Assembly (NCBI GenBank): GCA_015065865.1
Contig: SVPM01000002.1
Location: 17,565-81,564, forward strand
Reading direction: 5' to 3'
Length of the DNA: 64,000 bases
DNA from: Oscillospiraceae bacterium
GTDB taxonomy: Bacteria; Bacillota; Clostridia; Oscillospirales; Acutalibacteraceae
The translations under genes and the position numbers were made by a program. A model generated the notes under the pieces. That model saw nothing but the letters and a program-made list of their open reading frames with translations. It made no database searches and was not told where the DNA came from. Below, piece by piece: positions 7,622-17,196 of this stretch (position 1 is the stretch's first letter; every line of letters begins with the position of its first letter).

Positions 7622-9889
7622 ATGGCGACTTCGGAGAAAAAAAGCAGTTCCGAAATGAATGTCCGTGCACCGGCACGCGGGATGAAACTGCGGGCGGTGC
7701 TGGTTCTTTTGGTGATCGTGTTTGTCGCGTTCGGCGGTGTGATCGCCCAGTTGTTTCATTGGCAGATAAACCAAGGCGATTCCCTGCAGCAGGAGGCAGT
7801 GGCACAGCAACTCAGCGATACCGTCACCTCGCCCAACCGCGGTAAAATACTGGATCGCAACGGCAATACGTTGGCAGAATCTCAGTTGGTGTGGACGGTT
7901 ATTATGTCACCCGCCGCCATCGAGAGCGAAGAGGACCGTCTGACGATCGCGGAGGACATTTCCGCATTGTTGGAGGTGGATAGGGACACACTGTATGCAA
8001 AGACACAAAAGACCTATTCCCAGTTTGAATACGTGAAAAAGAAGATCCCGCGTGCGAAAGTGGAAGAGCTGGCCACGTGGGTGTCCGAAAAGCAAATGGG
8101 CGGCGTGTTCCGCGTGATCACCGACTATAAGCGTGTATATCCTTACGGTTCGCTTGCTTCTACCGTGCTCGGTTTCACGGGCGCGGAGGGAACGGGTCTA
8201 TACGGTCTGGAAGCGATGTATGAGGGCACGCTCGCCGGAGAAGCGGGGCGTGTTATCACGACCCAAAACGGGTGGGGCGAAAAAATGCCCAACACGTTGA
8301 GCTACGAAAAGACCATTGATGCCAACGACGGCAATTGGTTGGTGCTCACCATCGATCAGACCATTCAGCACTACGCCGAAAAATATTTGGAAGAAGCCGT
8401 GCGTTCCACCGGTTGTACCAACCGTGGCTTGGCGGTGATGATGGACGTTAAGACCGGCGGTATTTTGGCCTTGGCGGTCAAAGGGGATTATGACCCGAAC
8501 GACCCGTTCACCGTTGCCGATCCCGATGTGTTGGCGCAGTTGGCGGAACTTTCGGGTGACGAGGAATCCACCGCCCGTGCGGCGGCACTGCAAAAGCAGT
8601 GGAACAACAAGGTGGTATACGATTTCTATGAGCCGGGTTCGGTGTTCAAGGTGTTCACCTCGTGTATGGGCATCGAGGAAGGCGTGGCAAGCGAAAATAC
8701 CACCTTCCGCTGCGGCGGTTCGCTCACGGTGCTCGGCCGTAAGATGAACTGTCACGTGTATCCCTCGGCACACGGTACCCAGACGTTTGCACAGGCGATC
8801 TCCAACTCCTGCAACCCTGCGTTTATGAACTTGGGCCTTTCGGTGGGAGCTAAGAACTTCTTTAAATATTTTGTCGGTTTCGGCTTTACCGAACTGACGG
8901 GAATCGATATGCTCGGCGAGTCAAAGGTGACGTCGGCACTGTATTATGACGACACGATGGGCGACGTGTCGCTGGCGACCAACTCCATCGGTCAGACTTT
9001 TAAGATCACGCCTATCCAAATGATCACCGCGATCTCCGCCGTGGCCAACGGCGGCGACCTGATGACCCCTTACGTGGTGGCGGAACAGCTCGACAGTGCG
9101 GGTAACGTGGTGAAGGCCACCACCCCGACCGTGCGCCGTCAGGTGATCTCGAAAGATACCGCCTCCCGCGTGAGCGCGATGCTTGCGGCGGCGGTCAACG
9201 GCGGCGGTTCGCGTAATGCCTACGTGGCGGGATATCGCGTGGCGGGTAAAACGGGTACGTCGGATAAGACCGAAACCGCCCAGACCGAGAACAACGTGTG
9301 GGCGTCTTTTGCGGGATATGCTCCGGCGGACGACCCGCAAGTGGCCATTTTGGTGGTGCTCGATGAGCCGCACAGCGCCATTCGTTACGGTGGAACCATT
9401 TCCGCTCCCGTGGCGCAAAAGATATTGGCGGATGCCCTGCCGTATCTCGGCATCGAACCGATATATACCGATGCGGAATTGGCCAATATGAACAGTGCGA
9501 CTCCGACAGTGGTGGGTAAAGAGGTCAACACCGCCGCGTCGCTTGTGAAAAGTCAAGGGCTGGAATATTACGTCGTGGGCGACGGCAGTACGGTGCTCAA
9601 ACAGGTGCCGGACGGCGGTGCGACCATTCCGAAGGGCGGCCAAGTGGTGCTGTATACCGAAACGACGGTGGCGGACAAAACGGTTACCGTGCCGAAGTTT
9701 GAGGGTATGACCTTGGCACAGGCGAACCAAGCGGCCGCCGCATCGGGCGTGAATATTTTGATCAAAGGTTTGGTTACGGGTGCCACGGGTGACCCGAAAG
9801 TGTCCACCCAAAGTGTGGCGGGCGGCAGTACCGCACCGCGCGGCACGGTGGTTACCGTGAACTTTATTTATGCCGATGCGATCGAGTGA
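7622..9889 (+). CDS. Class B penicillin-binding protein with two PASTA domains (FtsI/SpoVD type)
   Basis: Peptidoglycan DD-transpeptidase partnered with FtsW, 755 residues. Start is the ATG at 7622 after AAAGGGAGG. One membrane anchor (about 22-44), a dimerisation/pedestal region, then a transpeptidase domain with SVFK at 340-343 (nucleophile Ser340), SCN at 396-398 and KTGTS from Lys543. Two PASTA-type repeats end the protein (about 625-755), one more than in Bacillus SpoVD. The place in the cluster argues for the division enzyme; a sporulation (SpoVD) role cannot be excluded from sequence. Its expression may be tuned by the leader terminator just upstream. Confidence 0.93.
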   Translation: MATSEKKSSSEMNVRAPARGMKLRAVLVLLVIVFVAFGGVIAQLFHWQINQGDSLQQEAVAQQLSDTVTSPNRGKILDRNGNTLAESQLVWTVIMSPAAIESEEDRLTIAEDISALLEVDRDTLYAKTQKTYSQFEYVKKKIPRAKVEELATWVSEKQMGGVFRVITDYKRVYPYGSLASTVLGFTGAEGTGLYGLEAMYEGTLAGEAGRVITTQNGWGEKMPNTLSYEKTIDANDGNWLVLTIDQTIQHYAEKYLEEAVRSTGCTNRGLAVMMDVKTGGILALAVKGDYDPNDPFTVADPDVLAQLAELSGDEESTARAAALQKQWNNKVVYDFYEPGSVFKVFTSCMGIEEGVASENTTFRCGGSLTVLGRKMNCHVYPSAHGTQTFAQAISNSCNPAFMNLGLSVGAKNFFKYFVGFGFTELTGIDMLGESKVTSALYYDDTMGDVSLATNSIGQTFKITPIQMITAISAVANGGDLMTPYVVAEQLDSAGNVVKATTPTVRRQVISKDTASRVSAMLAAAVNGGGSRNAYVAGYRVAGKTGTSDKTETAQTENNVWASFAGYAPADDPQVAILVVLDEPHSAIRYGGTISAPVAQKILADALPYLGIEPIYTDAELANMNSATPTVVGKEVNTAASLVKSQGLEYYVVGDGSTVLKQVPDGGATIPKGGQVVLYTETTVADKTVTVPKFEGMTLAQANQAAAASGVNILIKGLVTGATGDPKVSTQSVAGGSTAPRGTVVTVNFIYADAIE

Positions 9890-9934
9890 TGTCGCGTGTT
9901 TTTTAACCGAGGATGAGCGAAAGGAAGTGGCAGT

Positions 9935-11353
9935 ATGATGCAGTTGTCGATGCTTATGGGCGGTGCACTGCCGATTGCGGACCGTGAGATCGCGGGTATC
10001 ACCTGCGATTCCCGCCGTGTGGAAAGCGGGTTTGCGTTTGTGTGTATTCGCGGCACGGCACAGGATGGGCACGTGTATGCCGCCGATGCGCTGAAAAAAG
10101 GCGCGGCGGTGGTGATCACCGAAGTGGCGCAAGGGCTTTCGGATGAGATCACCGTGTCGGATACGCGGCAGGTGTGGGCGCAGATGTGCGCGCATTGGTT
10201 CGGTAATCCCGCCGAAAAACTGCATCTGATCGGTGTTACGGGAACCAACGGTAAGACCACGGTTACGTGGTTGCTTAAGGCGGCACTCACCGCGTGCGGG
10301 CACAAGGTGGGGCTGCTCGGTACCATTCAGAATATGATCGGCGAGCGTGTGCTCCCCTCGGGTCACACCACACCCGACCCGTATGAACTGCAAAGTATGC
10401 TTGCCTTGATGGTGGCGGAAGGCTGCAGTTATGCGGTGATGGAAGTATCGTCCCATGCGTTGTGCCAACATCGTGTGGAGGGGTGTGTGTTCGATGCGGC
10501 GGTGTTCACCAATCTCACGCAGGACCATCTGGATTACCACGGCACGATGGAAGCGTATATGCAAGCGAAGAAACGGCTGTTTTCACAGGCGCGTCGGGCC
10601 GTTATCAATATAGACGACGATTGGGCAGAGGCCATGTGCGAGGGGGTCACGGCCCCCACGGTGACCTTTTCCGCAAAAGGCGATGCGGATTATACCGCCC
10701 GTGAGATCACCGCGCGACCGGATGGGGTGGATTTCTTATTGCAGGCGGGAGAAACCGCTGCGCGGGTGCATTTCTCCATCCCCGGTATGTTTTCGGTGTA
10801 TAACGCGCTGGCAACGGCGGCCTGCCTTCTGTCGCTGGGATTTCCGCTCTCTACCGTGGCAACGGCACTGGAGGCGGCACGCGGCGTGAAAGGGCGCGCC
10901 GAGATCGTGGAAGGCCCTGCGGGCGTCACGGTGGTGATCGATTACGCGCACACCCCCGACGGCCTTGCCAACATCTGCCGCACGTTGAAGGAATGCTGTG
11001 CGGGTGAACTGATCACCGTGTTCGGTTGCGGCGGCGACCGTGACCGCACCAAACGTCCACAGATGGGACGTATTGCGGCGCAGTTGTCCGACCGCGTGGT
11101 GGTCACGTCCGACAATCCGCGTTCGGAAGATCCGATGAGCATTATTGATGAGATCTTGGTCGGTGTGCGGGAGGAAAATACGCCGTATATCGTGGAAGAA
11201 AACCGTGCCCGTGCCATTCACGCGGCGCTGGCATCCGCCAAAGAGGGGGATACGGTGCTGTTGGCAGGTAAGGGACACGAAACGTATCAAATCTTAGCCG
11301 ACGGCGTGATCCATCTCGATGAACGGGAGATCGTAGCCGAGGCGCGGAGGTAA
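9935..11353 (+). CDS. murE: UDP-N-acetylmuramoyl-tripeptide synthetase
   Basis: Cytoplasmic Mur ligase that adds the third stem-peptide residue to UDP-MurNAc-L-Ala-D-Glu. 472 residues with three domains: N-terminal substrate domain, central ATPase with GVTGTNGKTTV near residue 100, and C-terminal domain with DNPRSED from residue 393. The DNPR box is the signature of enzymes that add meso-diaminopimelate instead of L-lysine, so the wall is predicted to be of DAP type. Start is ATG 9935 (9938 also possible). It is followed after 3 nt by mraY; murF, the usual next gene, is missing. Confidence 0.96.
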   Translation: MMQLSMLMGGALPIADREIAGITCDSRRVESGFAFVCIRGTAQDGHVYAADALKKGAAVVITEVAQGLSDEITVSDTRQVWAQMCAHWFGNPAEKLHLIGVTGTNGKTTVTWLLKAALTACGHKVGLLGTIQNMIGERVLPSGHTTPDPYELQSMLALMVAEGCSYAVMEVSSHALCQHRVEGCVFDAAVFTNLTQDHLDYHGTMEAYMQAKKRLFSQARRAVINIDDDWAEAMCEGVTAPTVTFSAKGDADYTAREITARPDGVDFLLQAGETAARVHFSIPGMFSVYNALATAACLLSLGFPLSTVATALEAARGVKGRAEIVEGPAGVTVVIDYAHTPDGLANICRTLKECCAGELITVFGCGGDRDRTKRPQMGRIAAQLSDRVVVTSDNPRSEDPMSIIDEILVGVREENTPYIVEENRARAIHAALASAKEGDTVLLAGKGHETYQILADGVIHLDEREIVAEARR

Positions 11354-11356
11354 ATT

Positions 11357-12382
11357 ATGGATATTCAACAGATCGTTTGTTTCTTTCTTACCGCAACGGT
11401 GGCGTTTGCGGTGAGCGCTCTTGCAGGTCGGTGGTTGATCCCGTGGTTACATCGTCTGCATTTTGGGCAGACTATTCGTGAGATAGGCCCTTCTTGGCAC
11501 AAGAAAAAGCAAGGAACCCCCACGATGGGCGGTATGCTTTTCCTGTTCGGTATGACGGTGGCGCTTTTAGCGGCTGTGCCCGTCTGTTGCCTTTTGGCAC
11601 CCGAAATGCCTACGCTGTCGGTGTTCCGCACCAACGGGGCGATCACCCGTTTTGTCGCCGGCGTGTTGCTGGTGTTCGGCTGTGCCGCCATCGGCTTCGC
11701 CGATGATTACATCAAGGTGGCAAAAAAACGGAATTTGGGTCTTACCGAACGGCAAAAACTGGCGTTGCAGCTGCTGGTGGCGGTGGGGTACATCACCTCG
11801 CTGTATCTGTGCAGTGACGGCGTGGTGCACATTCCTTTTGCAGGTGAGGTGGACCTCGGCTGGTGGTACATTCCGCTCGGCGTATTTATCGTGGTGGGTG
11901 CGACCAACGCGGTCAACATCACGGACGGTGTGGACGGTCTGTGCGGCAGTGTGACGGTCATTGCACTGATTCCGTTGTTGGTGCTTGCCGGATATTACGG
12001 CGCAGTCGGTCAAGGACTGATCGCCTCGGCGATGATCGGCGGTATCTTGGGCTTTTTGGTGTGGAATCTGCACCCCGCTAAGGTGTTTATGGGGGATCTC
12101 GGTTCGCTCGCTCTCGGCGGCGTGCTGTGCGCGGTGGCGTTCGGTATCGACCGCCCGCTCTTGCTGATTCCCGTGGGTGTAATATACGTTGCCGAAACAC
12201 TTTCGGTCATTTTGCAGGTGGGATATTTTAAACTGACACACGGCAAACGGTTGTTTAAAATGAGCCCGATCCACCATCATTTTGAGATGTGCGGATGGAG
12301 TGAGACCGTTATCGTTACGGTGTTTTCGGCTGTCACATTGCTCGGCAGCATCGGTGCGTTATTGCTCGCGTGGTACGCATAA
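11357..12382 (+). CDS. mraY: Phospho-N-acetylmuramoyl-pentapeptide transferase
   Basis: Integral membrane enzyme that makes lipid I from UDP-MurNAc-pentapeptide and undecaprenyl phosphate. 341 residues, about ten membrane spans. Signature blocks are GPSWHKKKQGTPTMGG near residue 43, GFADDYIKV near 113, NITDGVDGL near 190, FMGDLGSLALGG near 244 and the C-terminal MSPIHHHFE. A GGAGG site precedes the ATG. Confidence 0.97.
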   Translation: MDIQQIVCFFLTATVAFAVSALAGRWLIPWLHRLHFGQTIREIGPSWHKKKQGTPTMGGMLFLFGMTVALLAAVPVCCLLAPEMPTLSVFRTNGAITRFVAGVLLVFGCAAIGFADDYIKVAKKRNLGLTERQKLALQLLVAVGYITSLYLCSDGVVHIPFAGEVDLGWWYIPLGVFIVVGATNAVNITDGVDGLCGSVTVIALIPLLVLAGYYGAVGQGLIASAMIGGILGFLVWNLHPAKVFMGDLGSLALGGVLCAVAFGIDRPLLLIPVGVIYVAETLSVILQVGYFKLTHGKRLFKMSPIHHHFEMCGWSETVIVTVFSAVTLLGSIGALLLAWYA

Positions 12383-12421
12383 TATGTTGATATTTACACA
12401 CGTTTTTGGGGAGGTGACCGT

Positions 12422-13621
12422 ATGGCTATGAACGGACAAGAGGCGGCCCGCACGGCGGGAACGCCTGCAAAAAAGAAAAAACGCAGTTACGGTCTGCTCG
12501 CTGTAGGTGGCTTTGATATGCCGTTTTTGATCCTGCTGTTGTTGGTGCTGTCCGTGGGGCTCATCTGTATGTTTTCCGCCAGCTTCGTGTATGCTTACTA
12601 CAACGACGGCGACAGTTACTTTTATATTAAAAAGCAGATGATCTTTGCCCTTATCGGTGTGGTGGCGATGCTCGCTTGTTCCTGTATTGACTATCATTGG
12701 TGGCATAAGGCGGCATTACCGCTGATGGGCGTTTCCTTTATTCTGTTGATCATCGTTTTCATTCTTCCCTCCGCCAGCGGCATCCGCCGCTGGATCCGTC
12801 TGCCGGGTATCGGTCAGTTCCAACCGTCGGAGGTGGCAAAATTTGCGCTGATCGTGTTGTTTGCACACATGGTGTCGCTCAACCACAAGCGCATGAAGAA
12901 ATTGACTGTCGGTTTTTGGCCGTTCTTGCTGATTTTGGGTGCGGTGTGCGCGTTGGTCGTGTTGGAACCGCACCTGTCGGGCACCATTTTGCTTGCCGCC
13001 ATCGGGTTGGTAATGATGTTTGTGGGCGGCAGTAACGTGATCGCTCTGCTCGGTCTGCTTGTGCTCGGCGGTATCGGCGCTTACGTTATGGTGTTCGTTA
13101 TGGGATACGAATACGACCGTATCTTGGTGTGGCTGGAACCGTTTAAAAGTTATGCCGGCGATATGCGTGACCAAGCGTGGCAAACCGTGCAGTCGCTGTA
13201 TGCCATCGGCTCGGGCGGCTTGCTCGGGCAGGGGCTCGGCAACTCGCGGCAAAAGCACTTGTTCTTGCCCGAACCGCAAAACGACTTTGTGTTTGCGGTG
13301 GTATGTGAAGAACTCGGCTTCGTCGGTGCGGTCATCATCATTTTGTTGTTTGCCGCTTTGGTGTGGCGCGGCTTTACCATCGCCATGAAAGCAAAAGACA
13401 AATTCGGGTTTATGCTGGCGGTCGGTCTTACCGCACAGATCGGGTTGCAGGTCGCACTCAATCTGGCGGTGGTATCCAACCTGTTCCCCAACACGGGTAT
13501 CAGTCTGCCGTTCTTCAGTTACGGCGGTACTTCATTGGTTATGTTGCTCGGTCAGATGGGCATCATCTTGTCGGTTTCCCGCGGGCAGAATCGCCTGCAT
13601 CAAGACCTTATCGAAGAGTAA
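12422..13621 (+). CDS. ftsW: Lipid II glycosyltransferase FtsW (SEDS family)
   Basis: Polytopic SEDS peptidoglycan glycosyltransferase working with the class B PBP of this cluster. 399 residues, about ten membrane spans after a basic N-terminus. Typical blocks are GIRRWIRLPGIGQFQPSEVAK near residue 120, VVLEPHLSGT near 180, and the C-terminal FPNTGISLPFFSYGGTSL. Start is the ATG at 12422 after GGGGAGGTG. RodA and SpoVE share the fold, but the murG neighbour favours the division/SpoVE-like branch. Confidence 0.94.
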   Translation: MAMNGQEAARTAGTPAKKKKRSYGLLAVGGFDMPFLILLLLVLSVGLICMFSASFVYAYYNDGDSYFYIKKQMIFALIGVVAMLACSCIDYHWWHKAALPLMGVSFILLIIVFILPSASGIRRWIRLPGIGQFQPSEVAKFALIVLFAHMVSLNHKRMKKLTVGFWPFLLILGAVCALVVLEPHLSGTILLAAIGLVMMFVGGSNVIALLGLLVLGGIGAYVMVFVMGYEYDRILVWLEPFKSYAGDMRDQAWQTVQSLYAIGSGGLLGQGLGNSRQKHLFLPEPQNDFVFAVVCEELGFVGAVIIILLFAALVWRGFTIAMKAKDKFGFMLAVGLTAQIGLQVALNLAVVSNLFPNTGISLPFFSYGGTSLVMLLGQMGIILSVSRGQNRLHQDLIEE

Positions 13622-13637
13622 TGAGGAGTTAAGCACT

Positions 13638-14756
13638 ATGCGTGTACTGATGACAGGCGGCGGTACGGGCGGACACATTAACCCCGCACTGGCGATCGCC
13701 GGCATTTTGCGTCGCCGCTACCCCGATGCGGAATTTTTGTTTGTGGGCGCTAAAGGGCGTATGGAAGAAACGCTGGTTCCTGCGGCGGGTTACACCCTGA
13801 AAACGGTGGATGTCCGCGGGTTTCAACGGCGGTTATCACTGAAAAATATCGGGCGGAATGTGGCGGCGGCATGGTGCGCCGTGACGGCGACTTCCGCCTG
13901 CACCCGTATTTTGAAAGAGTTTCGACCGGATATCGCCATCGGTACGGGCGGGTATGTGGGCGGCCCGATTTTACGCCGTGCGGCCCAGATGGGTATTCCC
14001 GTGGCGGTGCACGAATCCAACGCATTCCCCGGCGTGACGGTCAAGATGCTCTCAAAATGGGCAGACGTCATTATGTTGTGCGATGAGGCGGCGGCAAAAC
14101 ACCTGCCGACGGGCGCTAAAACGGTGGTGACGGGCAATCCTATCCACCAAGGGTTCCAAAGTGCCGACCGCGAAACGGCGCGGCGGGAACTGGGGTTGGA
14201 TGAACGCCCGCTGGTGTTGTCGGTCGGTGGCAGTTTGGGTGCACGCCGCATTAACGAAACGATGACTGAAGTGTTGTGCCGCAGTCATAAAGAGGGCGCG
14301 TTGCAACACATTCACGCCACCGGAAAACGGGAATATGAACAGACGGCGGCGGTGCTGGAGACGGCGGGTGTCCCACTTTGCAAAGACGGTATTTGGGTGC
14401 GTGATTACATAGACGATATGCCGCGGTGTATGGCGGCGGCGGACGTGGTGGTTTCCCGTTGCGGGGCGATGACCCTCACCGAACTGCCAGCGGCAGGAAA
14501 ACCCGCGGTGCTGATCCCCTCGCCCTACGTGGCGGAAAACCACCAGTATCACAACGCGATGGCGCTTGTGAACAAAGGCGCCGCGTTGTGTATTGAAGAA
14601 AAAGATCTCACGGCGGATACGCTGTGGGATGCGTTGCAGACGATCTTATCCGACCCCGAAAAACAACGGCAGATGGCGGAAAACGCCGCCCGTGCGGCGA
14701 TTCGGGACGTGGATGATCGCATTTTGGCGGCACTTCAACCGTTGATAAAAGAATAA
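13638..14756 (+). CDS. murG: Lipid II synthase MurG (GlcNAc transferase)
   Basis: Membrane-associated GT-B enzyme (GT28) that transfers GlcNAc from UDP-GlcNAc to lipid I on the cytoplasmic face. 372 residues. It opens with the glycine-rich loop GGGTGGHINPALAIA (residues 7-21), followed by HESNAFPGV near 125, the SVGGSLGARRIN donor loop near 194 and SRCGAMTLTE near 274. Start ATG has a GAGGAG site 11 nt upstream. Confidence 0.97.
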   Translation: MRVLMTGGGTGGHINPALAIAGILRRRYPDAEFLFVGAKGRMEETLVPAAGYTLKTVDVRGFQRRLSLKNIGRNVAAAWCAVTATSACTRILKEFRPDIAIGTGGYVGGPILRRAAQMGIPVAVHESNAFPGVTVKMLSKWADVIMLCDEAAAKHLPTGAKTVVTGNPIHQGFQSADRETARRELGLDERPLVLSVGGSLGARRINETMTEVLCRSHKEGALQHIHATGKREYEQTAAVLETAGVPLCKDGIWVRDYIDDMPRCMAAADVVVSRCGAMTLTELPAAGKPAVLIPSPYVAENHQYHNAMALVNKGAALCIEEKDLTADTLWDALQTILSDPEKQRQMAENAARAAIRDVDDRILAALQPLIKE

Positions 14757-14837
14757 CACCCCGCAACTCCGCGGCATAAGATGGGATGCAGGTGCCTGTG
14801 GCACCGAGTTTCAGGCTTTTCCGAAGGAGTGCGGAGT

Positions 14838-16304
14838 ATGGAGCGGCTGAGAATCGAGGGAGGCCGTCGGCTGGACGGTACCGTGAAGATACACGGCGCC
14901 AAAAACAGTGCGTTACCGCTGCTGGCGGCCACGTTGTTGACCAAGGACGAATGTGCGTTACATAATTGTCCGCGGTTGTCGGACGTGGATGTGGCAATGC
15001 GTATTTTGAGGCATCTCGGCTGTCGGGCGGTATGGGAGGAAAACACCGTTTCCGTGCAGGCGGATGCCGTGTGCCGTCACGATATTCCCGAAGGACTGAT
15101 GCGGGAGATGCGTTCTTCCATCGTTTTTTTGGGGGCGATATTGGCGCGGTGCGGCGAGGCGGCACTGTCCTTTCCCGGCGGGTGCGAACTCGGGCCGCGG
15201 CCGATCGATCTGCATCTATCCTCCCTGCGGCGAATGGGTGCGGTGATCGAGGAAGAATTCGGCGTGTTGTACTGCCGCGTGCCGAAAGGGTTGCACGGGG
15301 CGGCGATCACGTTGCCTTTCCCCAGCGTGGGAGCCACCGAAAACGTGTTGATAGCGGCGGTGACGGCTAAGGGTACCACCGTGTTGCGTAATGCCGCGCG
15401 TGAACCGGAAATTGCCGACCTGTGTGACTTTTTAACACAGTGCGGCGCACGTATTCACGGTGCGGGCGAGAGCACCGTGACGGTGGAGGGCGTGGCGAAA
15501 CTGCACGGGTGCGCCCATCGGGTGATACCTGACCGCATCGAAGCCGCGACGTATATGGCGGCGGTTGCCGCAACGGGCGGTACGGTGGTACTGCAAAACG
15601 TTGAAACCGAACATCTGATGCCGGTGATGCCCGCGTTTGAGGAGGCGGGATGTCGCTTGACCTTGTGGGGCGATGCGCTGCTTTGCAGTGCACCGCCGCG
15701 CCTGCATCGCGTGCGTACCGTGCGTACCATGCCGTATCCGGGGTTCCCCACCGATGCGGCGGCGCCTTTGCTTGCGATGTGCACGGTGGCGGAAGGTACG
15801 GGTGTGTTTGTGGAAACGATATTTGAAAGCCGCTACAAATATGCGGGCGAACTCTGCCGTATGGGTGCGTGTATCAAGGTGGAGGACCGCGTGGCGGTGG
15901 TGGAAGGCCGCCCGACCTTGTTCGGAACGGGAGTGGCTTGCACGGACCTGCGCGGCGGTGCCGCGTTGGTGGTGGCGGCACTGGCGGCGGAAGGTGTCAC
16001 CGTTATCGGTGAATTGCATCACCTCGACCGCGGATATGAGGATATGACAGGGGCGCTGAGTGCACTCGGCGGGAAAGTGAAACGAACGGAGGCAGAACAT
16101 GGCACAGCAGACCAAGACCAAAGCGAAAAAGAAAAAACGGCGGGTCAGTCGGTTTACGATGGTGTGCATCCTTTTCGGCACGATCGTGGCACTGATCTTG
16201 GCGAACGTGCTGGTGGATGTGGCGCTGAAAAGCGGCAGCAAGCCGGCTCCGTCCGAAAAGAAGGAGTCGATGTTCTCACTCAAAGAGATCACCGTGTCGG
16301 GTGA
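14838..16304 (+). CDS. murA: UDP-N-acetylglucosamine 1-carboxyvinyltransferase, frame overruns into ftsQ
   Basis: First committed enzyme of UDP-MurNAc synthesis, using phosphoenolpyruvate. Start ATG follows AAGGAG by 8 nt. KIHGAKNSALPLLAA near residue 16 and the fosfomycin-target loop PGGC with Cys116 are present, so the enzyme looks active. The normal family end (RGYEDMTGALSALGGKVKRTE) is reached near residue 418, but no stop occurs there and the frame runs about 70 residues further, overlapping ftsQ by 206 nt in another frame. The tail has no family meaning. Either the stop was lost naturally or a one-base error or mutation lies near 16060-16090. Confidence 0.93.
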   Translation: MERLRIEGGRRLDGTVKIHGAKNSALPLLAATLLTKDECALHNCPRLSDVDVAMRILRHLGCRAVWEENTVSVQADAVCRHDIPEGLMREMRSSIVFLGAILARCGEAALSFPGGCELGPRPIDLHLSSLRRMGAVIEEEFGVLYCRVPKGLHGAAITLPFPSVGATENVLIAAVTAKGTTVLRNAAREPEIADLCDFLTQCGARIHGAGESTVTVEGVAKLHGCAHRVIPDRIEAATYMAAVAATGGTVVLQNVETEHLMPVMPAFEEAGCRLTLWGDALLCSAPPRLHRVRTVRTMPYPGFPTDAAAPLLAMCTVAEGTGVFVETIFESRYKYAGELCRMGACIKVEDRVAVVEGRPTLFGTGVACTDLRGGAALVVAALAAEGVTVIGELHHLDRGYEDMTGALSALGGKVKRTEAEHGTADQDQSEKEKTAGQSVYDGVHPFRHDRGTDLGERAGGCGAEKRQQAGSVRKEGVDVLTQRDHRVG

Positions 16305-17010
16305 AACGCGTTACTTAAAAGAGGCGATCGTTCAGCAAAGCGGCCTTTCCGTCGGACAGAGTATCTGGTCGGTGGATAAGGTGGAAGCGGGCGAACGGGT
16401 GTTGGCGGCGTTTCCGTATATTCAAGATGTGAAGGTGGTCAATACGGCGTACAACAAGCTGGATATCGCAGTGAGCGAAACGGATGAGATCGGTGTGATG
16501 TACGGTGACGGAAAATGGCTTGCTGTCGGCTCTAACGGGCGTATCTTGGAGGTGACGGCGGTGGAATCCGACCGTCCGCTTCGGGCACTGTATCTGAAAG
16601 GCGCCGAGGCGGTGGGGAAAGCCGTGGGTGAACAGGCGATGGACGACCGCTCGTTTGCCATTGTGAACGAATTGCTGGCGGCGTTTCGGGAATACGACTT
16701 GGACGGCGTGTGTGAGATCGACCTTTCAAACAAGAGCGATCTGCGTATCAATTGGAACAACCGCATCACGGTGAAACTCGGCAACGATTCCAATCTCACC
16801 CACGAGATCGGGGTGATGACCTCCGCTCTGCCGGGGATCGAAAGACAATACGGCGAGCAGGCGGTGGGGCAGTTGGATGTCAGCGCATTTTCGGAGGACG
16901 GCACCATGGCGGTGTTCACCCCGCGCGATCTGCTGACCACTGCAACCACCACGACAACCACTTCGCCCGATGGTGAAACCACGGCGGCAACCACCACGAC
17001 GAAACGATAA
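16099..17010 (+). CDS. ftsQ: FtsQ/DivIB cell division protein
   Basis: Bitopic division protein of 303 residues. A lysine-rich cytoplasmic N-terminus and a single span (about 15-38) precede an extracellular POTRA domain (FSLKEITVSGETRYLKEAIVQQ, about 54-125) and a beta domain. The C-terminus is a Thr/Ala-rich tail of about 30 residues, unusual for FtsQ but like other surface proteins in this window. GGAGG lies 6 nt before the ATG, so this start is sound although it sits inside the overrunning murA frame. A strong terminator follows. Confidence 0.9.
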   Translation: MAQQTKTKAKKKKRRVSRFTMVCILFGTIVALILANVLVDVALKSGSKPAPSEKKESMFSLKEITVSGETRYLKEAIVQQSGLSVGQSIWSVDKVEAGERVLAAFPYIQDVKVVNTAYNKLDIAVSETDEIGVMYGDGKWLAVGSNGRILEVTAVESDRPLRALYLKGAEAVGKAVGEQAMDDRSFAIVNELLAAFREYDLDGVCEIDLSNKSDLRINWNNRITVKLGNDSNLTHEIGVMTSALPGIERQYGEQAVGQLDVSAFSEDGTMAVFTPRDLLTTATTTTTTSPDGETTAATTTTKR

Positions 17011-17013
17011 AAC

Positions 17014-17046
17014 AAAGCGGTATGCGATCGGCATACCGCTTTATTT
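17014..17046 (+). terminator. Terminator after ftsQ
   Basis: A 12-bp stem AAAGCGGTATGC / GCATACCGCTTT with a 5-nt loop, followed by ATTTT. It separates ftsZ transcription from the upstream cluster. Confidence 0.85.
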
Positions 17047-17095
17047 TGAGCGCAAAAAAAGTTTACAAATTTTCGAAAAAAAGCGTAAAAAGCAG

Positions 17096-17124
17096 TTGAA
17101 TTTATTCTCCGCCTATGGTAAAAT
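17096..17124 (+). promoter_or_regulatory. Sigma-A promoter of ftsZ
   Basis: TTGAAT (17096-17101), 17 nt, TAAAAT (17119-17124), between the ftsQ terminator and ftsZ, leaving a leader of about 65 nt. Confidence 0.7.
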
Positions 17125-17196
17125 GGTAACAGTATAATTGTAAATTAGGGTATTTGTATGCCCGTGACAAAATAAAGTGTGCAGGAGGAAAAAGCA

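Noticed and set aside
8921..10564. A 547-codon minus-strand open frame over the PBP and murE genes
   Set aside because: It lies fully antisense to two well-supported genes and its translation is His/Arg-rich without family features.
14791..14805. GGTGCC-TGT-GGCACC hairpin before murA as a terminator
   Set aside because: Only a 6-bp stem and no T-run; it is more likely incidental.
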